DNA from: Candidatus Aminicenantota bacterium
GTDB lineage: Bacteria; Acidobacteriota; Aminicenantia; Aminicenantales; Aminicenantaceae
Length of the DNA stretch: 5,080 bases
Reading direction: 5' to 3'
Assembly: GCA_016926925.1 (NCBI GenBank)
Contig: JAFGNQ010000202.1
Location: 1-5,080 of the forward strand
How positions within the stretch are numbered: the stretch's first letter is position 1; every line of letters starts with the position of its first letter. Shown piece after piece: positions 1 through 5,080 of the stretch. A program made the translations under genes and the position numbers. The notes beneath the pieces were generated by a model that saw nothing but the letters and a program-made list of their open reading frames with translations, was not told the DNA's origin and made no database searches.

Positions 1-138
1 GACTTGGAGCACGAGGTGCATCCCTCCCTGCAGGTCGAGCCCGTATTGGATTTTTTTGCTGGGAGGGAAAGAGAGATAAACCATCAAAACGATAACAGCG
101 ATGACAAGAAGCACTTTCCACTGAATTTTCTTTTTCAT
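1..138 (-). CDS. secD: SecD N-terminus, protein translocase subunit (partial, runs off left edge)
   Basis: This is the first 46 codons of SecD, cut by the window edge. SecD with SecF forms an RND-like inner-membrane complex that uses the proton motive force to help SecYEG/SecA pull proteins into the periplasm. The reading frame starts at ATG (138-136) and stays open to base 1. It shows a basic start (MKKKIQWK), one hydrophobic membrane segment at about residues 8-24, and then the family hallmark GLDLQGGMHLVLQV at residues 33-46, which opens the first periplasmic domain. Its place after yajC on the same strand is the standard yajC-secD-secF order. The 82 bases between the yajC stop and this start hold no strong Shine-Dalgarno site; only a weak purine stretch (AGATAGAG) lies about 4 bases before the ATG. 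Identity is firm from the hallmark and the context; everything after residue 46 is outside the window. Confidence 0.95.
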   Translation of the reverse strand, partial: MKKKIQWKVLLVIAVIVLMVYLSFPPSKKIQYGLDLQGGMHLVLQV

Positions 139-220
139 TTTGCTCTATCTTACTCGAAATTGCAGTTTCACTTCAATGGACCTGCATCGAATTCATGCGA
201 TGTCAGAATCGAATCGCCCG

Positions 221-2756
<2,536 letters not shown>

Positions 2757-2762
2757 ATCTTT

Positions 2763-2791
2763 ACAATAAAGCTTGTGGCTTCAAAGGTCAA
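2763..2791 (-). promoter_or_regulatory. Candidate sigma-70 promoter for ychF-tgt-yajC-secD
   Basis: On the minus strand TTGACC (2791-2786, 5 of 6 to the -35 consensus) is followed after 17 bases by TATTGT (2768-2763, 4 of 6 to the -10 consensus, keeping the TA and final T). Only six bases, AAAGAT, separate the -10 box from the ychF ATG, so the expected transcription start falls on or next to the A of the start codon. Prediction from consensus match and spacing only. Confidence 0.5.
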
Positions 2792-2804
2792 TGAGAGAGC
2801 GCAC

Positions 2805-2823
2805 GGAGCGATAGTCTCGCTCC
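2805..2823. repeat. Perfect 7-bp dyad, possible operator or hairpin
   Basis: GGAGCGA (2805-2811) and TCGCTCC (2817-2823) are exact reverse complements around a 5-base centre TAGTC. The dyad lies 14 bases upstream of the candidate ychF -35 box, where an activator or repressor could bind. Read on the plus strand it is followed 7 bases later by five T, like a weak terminator, but no gene upstream on that strand would need one. Function is not known. Confidence 0.5.
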
Positions 2824-3154
2824 AGTCAGATTTTTCACGCCGCCCCCCACCCATTCTCATCTTATAATAAGGAAGTCCCTAAAAAGGAAAAGATTTGCCT
2901 CTATTCTGCCCTGCGGAACTCCGCAACTTTATCTAGGCCCTTGCCGCGATTATCATCATCCATCCGAAAATTTATGCAATATCATGCCGTGCTCACACAA
3001 TCCTCGGGTCCGACTCAGTCGAATTCCTTCGAAGATCAATTCGGGAAGGCTGAATCTTCCGATGTCGCTCTATCCATCGCCCCGCGTTCTCTTTGTAACT
3101 TATTAAAAAGACTACAGTACAAAAGGGGCAAAGATTCGGCTGCGGCGGCCCGGG

Positions 3155-3182
3155 TTGAATAAAATCGCAGAAAGATTATAAT
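3155..3182 (+). promoter_or_regulatory. Sigma-70-type promoter for the prenyltransferase-lepB operon
   Basis: TTGAAT (3155-3160, 4 of 6 to the -35 consensus) is followed after 16 bases by a perfect TATAAT (3177-3182). The expected transcription start is near 3189, giving a leader of about 30 bases before the ATG at 3219. This is the best promoter-like sequence in the window and is correctly placed for the plus-strand unit. No operator overlaps it clearly. Confidence 0.65.
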
Positions 3183-3208
3183 AACCTTTTTTAGAAGCAT
3201 TTACGTAC

Positions 3209-3213
3209 GGAGA
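3209..3213 (+). promoter_or_regulatory. Ribosome binding site of the prenyltransferase gene
   Basis: GGAGA lies five bases before the ATG at 3219 and matches the Shine-Dalgarno consensus. It fixes the start of the prenyltransferase. Confidence 0.7.
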
Positions 3214-3218
3214 CGAAT

Positions 3219-4127
3219 ATGAACAAGGGAAAAGCAATACTGATTCTTCTGAGGCTTCCCTTTTTAACCGTCACCATCGGAGCCGTCCTTCTCGGAACTG
3301 CTTTTGCTGTGTGGACTACAGGCCAATTCCGATTATTGCATTTTGTTCTTGCACTTTTGGGTTCTTGTTTTTTCCACATAGCCACAAACGTAGCTAATGA
3401 TTATTTCGACTATAAAAGCGGAAATGATGCAGCCAACGTGAGTGGAACCACCCCATTTTCCGGGGGAAGCAGGATGATACTTGAAGGTTTCGTCTCAGCC
3501 CGCCAGGCGCTGGCAGTATCTCTGATATTTACCGTCCTGGGCTCGCTCATAGGCTTTTATCTCAACTTTGCCGTCAAAGGGAATGCCGTCCTCCTTATCG
3601 GATTTCTTGCCCTCATTTTTATTTATAGCTACAACGGTTTCCCTTTGAAACTCGTCAACAAAGGACTGGGGGAAATCGCTATCTTCACGGCCTGGGGGCC
3701 TTTGATCGTATTGGGTTCCTATTATGTGCAAGCTGAAAGCTTTCAATCCTTGTGGCCATTCATCGTATCCATCCCTTCAGGGATTTTGACGACGCTCGTT
3801 CTCCTCATCAATGAGTTTGCCGACAGGGATGCCGACGCATCCGTTGGCAGAAAAACCTGGGTTATCCTCCTGGGGTTGAAAAACGGCCTTCGTCTGTACC
3901 TGGTGCTCGCTCTCTTGTGTTATGTCGTGGTGATTGCCGGAGTTCTGCTCAACAACTGGCCTGTTTGGTCGCTTCTGGTGTTTATCACCCTGCCTTTGCT
4001 TCTGAAAGCGTTCCAAACAGGCGTCCGGAGCCTGGGCGATTGGACCGTTTTTCTTGGAGCCGTGAAGGCAACAATATTGATGAATTTCTTGTTTTTAGTT
4101 ATATTAAGCCTTTCATTTTGGATTTGA
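3219..4127 (+). CDS. UbiA-family membrane prenyltransferase, MenA-like
   Basis: This is an integral inner-membrane enzyme that transfers a polyprenyl chain from its diphosphate to an aromatic acceptor. By similarity of motifs it is closest to MenA-like 1,4-dihydroxy-2-naphthoate polyprenyltransferases of menaquinone synthesis. The 302 residues are the normal family length, and hydrophobic stretches along the chain give about 8-9 membrane helices. The first Asp-rich motif is NVANDYFDY (57-65; N57, D61, D64), and the second is NEFADRDAD (198-206; N198, D202, D206) followed by VGRKT; both bind Mg-diphosphate. SGGSRMILEG at 81-90 is a loop typical of MenA-like members. The start ATG has a Shine-Dalgarno site GGAGA and a strong promoter upstream. 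lepB follows after one base. The acceptor cannot be proven: no other quinone genes are in the window, so a ubiquinone-type, futalosine-pathway or other lipid acceptor remains possible. I therefore leave the symbol empty. Confidence 0.88.
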   Translation: MNKGKAILILLRLPFLTVTIGAVLLGTAFAVWTTGQFRLLHFVLALLGSCFFHIATNVANDYFDYKSGNDAANVSGTTPFSGGSRMILEGFVSARQALAVSLIFTVLGSLIGFYLNFAVKGNAVLLIGFLALIFIYSYNGFPLKLVNKGLGEIAIFTAWGPLIVLGSYYVQAESFQSLWPFIVSIPSGILTTLVLLINEFADRDADASVGRKTWVILLGLKNGLRLYLVLALLCYVVVIAGVLLNNWPVWSLLVFITLPLLLKAFQTGVRSLGDWTVFLGAVKATILMNFLFLVILSLSFWI

Positions 4128-4128
4128 T

Positions 4129-4857
4129 GTGATGAATGAGATAAAAAAGAAGAAAGATAAAAAGGAAAAGCAGTCTCGTGAAAGAAATGTCATCCGCGAG
4201 TATTTTGAACTGATCGCCGAAACGGCTATCTTCGTCTTTTTCGTCATGACATTCGTTGTTCAAGCTTTTCAGATCCCTACAGGCTCAATGGAATCGACCT
4301 TGCTCATAGGCGATTTCCTCCTGGTCAATAAGATGTCATATGCCAAACCTTATTTTGGCTGGGAGAAATTCATCCTGCCCAGAAAAGACCTTGAAAGAAA
4401 AGATATCATCGTCTTCAAATACCCCAAAGAGCTGCAGAAAGATTTTGTCAAAAGAGTCGTGGCCCTGGAAGGGGATAAGCTGGAGATTAAAGATAAGCAG
4501 GTCTATATCAACGATGTCCCGATCGATGAGGATTACAAAGTTCATGTGGATGACCAGATTATCAAAAACAGCGATTACTACCAGTATGATGATGCCATCA
4601 GGGATAATTTCGGGCCGTTTACCGTTCCGGCCGGGCATGTTTTTGCCATGGGAGACAACCGCGACAACAGCATGGACAGCCGGTACTGGGGGCCTTTGCC
4701 CGTGAGCTATATCAAAGGACGGCCCTGGCTCATCTATTTTTCCTATGATGCTGAAAAGGATGCTTACCTCAGGACAAGCCTGCGCGACCGTCTGGAAAAA
4801 TTTGCACGTTTCATCCCCAAAGCTAGGTGGAAGCGGTTGCTTAAGATCATCCACTAA
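4129..4857 (+). CDS. lepB: Signal peptidase I
   Basis: The serine-lysine protease removes signal peptides from exported proteins at the outer face of the inner membrane. Of 242 residues, the first 20 or so are highly basic and cytoplasmic, and one membrane helix lies at about residues 27-46. The catalytic parts follow: IPTGSMESTLLIGDFLLVNK (49-68) with nucleophile S53; KRVVALEGD (108-116) with general-base K108; and MGDNRDNSMDSRYWGPLP (174-191), the box D/E region. A basic tail KARWKRLLKIIH closes the chain. All active-site boxes are intact, so the enzyme should be functional. The start is either GTG at 4129 or the adjacent ATG at 4132. A weak GGA at 4120-4122 serves both, and ATG seems more natural (241 residues). 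It begins one base after the prenyltransferase stop and is probably translated by coupling. It is followed closely by a large foldback. Confidence 0.96.
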   Translation: MMNEIKKKKDKKEKQSRERNVIREYFELIAETAIFVFFVMTFVVQAFQIPTGSMESTLLIGDFLLVNKMSYAKPYFGWEKFILPRKDLERKDIIVFKYPKELQKDFVKRVVALEGDKLEIKDKQVYINDVPIDEDYKVHVDDQIIKNSDYYQYDDAIRDNFGPFTVPAGHVFAMGDNRDNSMDSRYWGPLPVSYIKGRPWLIYFSYDAEKDAYLRTSLRDRLEKFARFIPKARWKRLLKIIH

Positions 4858-4865
4858 CCTCTTTT

Positions 4866-4990
4866 CCTGGATTGTTGACGAGCCGATCTTGTCACAAAGC
4901 CATCGTTGTCGCCCATTCGGCGTAGTTGACTACAGCCTCATGGGCTACTGCCTTGGCTTTGCACCAACCTCGACTCGTCAACAATCCAGG
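4866..4990. repeat. 125-base imperfect palindrome (long foldback element)
   Basis: The outer arms are a perfect 17-bp inverted repeat (4866-4882 CCTGGATTGTTGACGAG with 4974-4990). Pairing continues in register with equal arm spacing: 4884-4886/4970-4972, 4889-4891/4965-4967, CAAAGCCA 4895-4902/4954-4961, 4908-4909/4947-4948, GCCCAT 4911-4916/4940-4945, then GGC-GTAG 4919-4925 with CTAC-a-GCC 4930-4937 around loop TTGA. About 47 of 60 arm positions form Watson-Crick pairs, with only one bulged base. It begins 9 bases after the lepB stop. It has no transposase, no open frame of its own and no clear target duplication. It could be a REP/MITE-like repeat, a transcript-end structure for lepB, or a structured RNA. 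There is no T-run right after either arm, so it is not a typical intrinsic terminator. Confidence 0.9.
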
Positions 4991-5080
4991 GGCCTGGGTA
5001 ATTGATAAAAACCACTGACACATTAATTGCCAAGACACTTATATTCTAAGGTCACCATTTTTTATAAACGATCCAGGCTA
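4991..5080. other. Non-coding tail to right edge
   Basis: These 90 AT-rich bases contain no gene, RNA gene or convincing promoter. The heptamer ATCCAGG in the right arm of the palindrome occurs again near 5071-5078, which could be chance or the edge of another repeat copy beyond the window. Confidence 0.5.

Larger units (their letters stand above)
2757..3218. other. Divergent intergenic region between the ychF and ubiA-type operons
   Basis: These 462 bases separate the two divergent units and contain no gene I can support. They hold a candidate promoter near each end, a 7-bp-stem dyad at 2805-2823, a small hairpin TGCGG-AACT-CCGCA at 2912-2925, and a cluster of short dyads at 3011-3060. A C-rich tract (2840-2853) and an AT-rich TATAAT (2863-2868) also occur, but the latter has no matching -35 box on the plus strand. 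A 73-codon open frame here has a TTG start, no Shine-Dalgarno site and a composition without domain signals, so I did not call it. The length is generous for two promoters and leaves room for a regulator site or a small RNA. Confidence 0.7.

Noticed and set aside
173..196. Seven-residue minus-strand mini-ORF (MNSMQVH) between yajC and secD, as a possible leader peptide
   Set aside because: It is far shorter than known Sec-monitoring arrest peptides, has no good ribosome site and no arrest motif.
2840..2853. C-rich tract as a G-quadruplex on the minus strand
   Set aside because: It lacks four separate runs of three or more G within a short span.
2863..2868. TATAAT on the plus strand as a promoter
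   Set aside because: No -35 box lies 16-18 bases upstream and no gene starts nearby downstream.
2941..3162. 73-codon open frame on the plus strand in the intergenic region
   Set aside because: It begins with TTG, has no Shine-Dalgarno site, shows no domain or membrane pattern, and covers the dyad cluster and upstream promoter region; it is probably a chance frame.
4866..4990. The foldback as a standard rho-independent terminator
   Set aside because: It is too long, has many internal mismatches, and neither arm is followed by a T-tract in the direction of transcription.
4866..4990. The foldback as a CRISPR array or tRNA-like gene
   Set aside because: It is one inverted repeat, not direct repeats with spacers, and shows no cloverleaf arms or conserved T-loop sequence.
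4745..5005. 86-codon plus-strand frame overlapping the lepB end and the palindrome
   Set aside because: It lies in another frame of lepB and reads through the foldback; its residues show no family pattern.

Overview
The window carries five complete protein genes and the start of a sixth, arranged as two divergent transcription units around a 462-base intergenic region. The proteins point to a Gram-negative bacterium of mid GC content. They resemble Desulfobacterota, Acidobacteriota or Aminicenantes-like lineages: a SecD N-terminus of the GLDLQGGMHLVL type, an Acidobacteria/delta-like signal peptidase I, and a prenyltransferase that suggests a respiratory quinone. The exact phylum cannot be fixed from this sequence alone.

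Minus-strand unit, read right to left: a divergent YchF/OLA1-family P-loop NTPase (2756-1683), tRNA-guanine transglycosylase tgt (1680-553), yajC (556-221) and the first 46 codons of secD, which runs off the left edge (138-1). ychF and tgt are 2 bases apart, tgt and yajC share an ATGA overlap, and an 82-base gap precedes secD. tgt-yajC-secD is a classic conserved cluster. YajC and SecD belong to the holotranslocon around SecYEG, whereas Tgt acts on the tRNA anticodon wobble base. queA, the usual neighbour of tgt, is absent here and a ychF-like gene takes the upstream place.

Plus-strand unit: a good sigma-70-type promoter (3155-3182) and a Shine-Dalgarno site lead into a UbiA/MenA-like membrane prenyltransferase (3219-4127), followed one base later by signal peptidase I, lepB (4129-4857). 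SecD/YajC on one side and signal peptidase on the other put protein export genes in both divergent units.

The most striking non-coding structure is a 125-base near-symmetric foldback (4866-4990) starting 9 bases after the lepB stop. It has 17-bp perfect outer arms and further paired blocks in register down to a 4-base loop. It resembles a small palindromic repeat element or a structured RNA and has no identified function. Other points of interest are a ychF promoter placed so that the mRNA would be leaderless, a Tgt whose preQ1-pocket Asp-Glu-Cys motif reads Asp-Tyr-Phe, and a YchF with a rebuilt P-loop and a shortened switch segment. I found no CRISPR array, transposase, tRNA, rRNA or unmistakable new multigene system.
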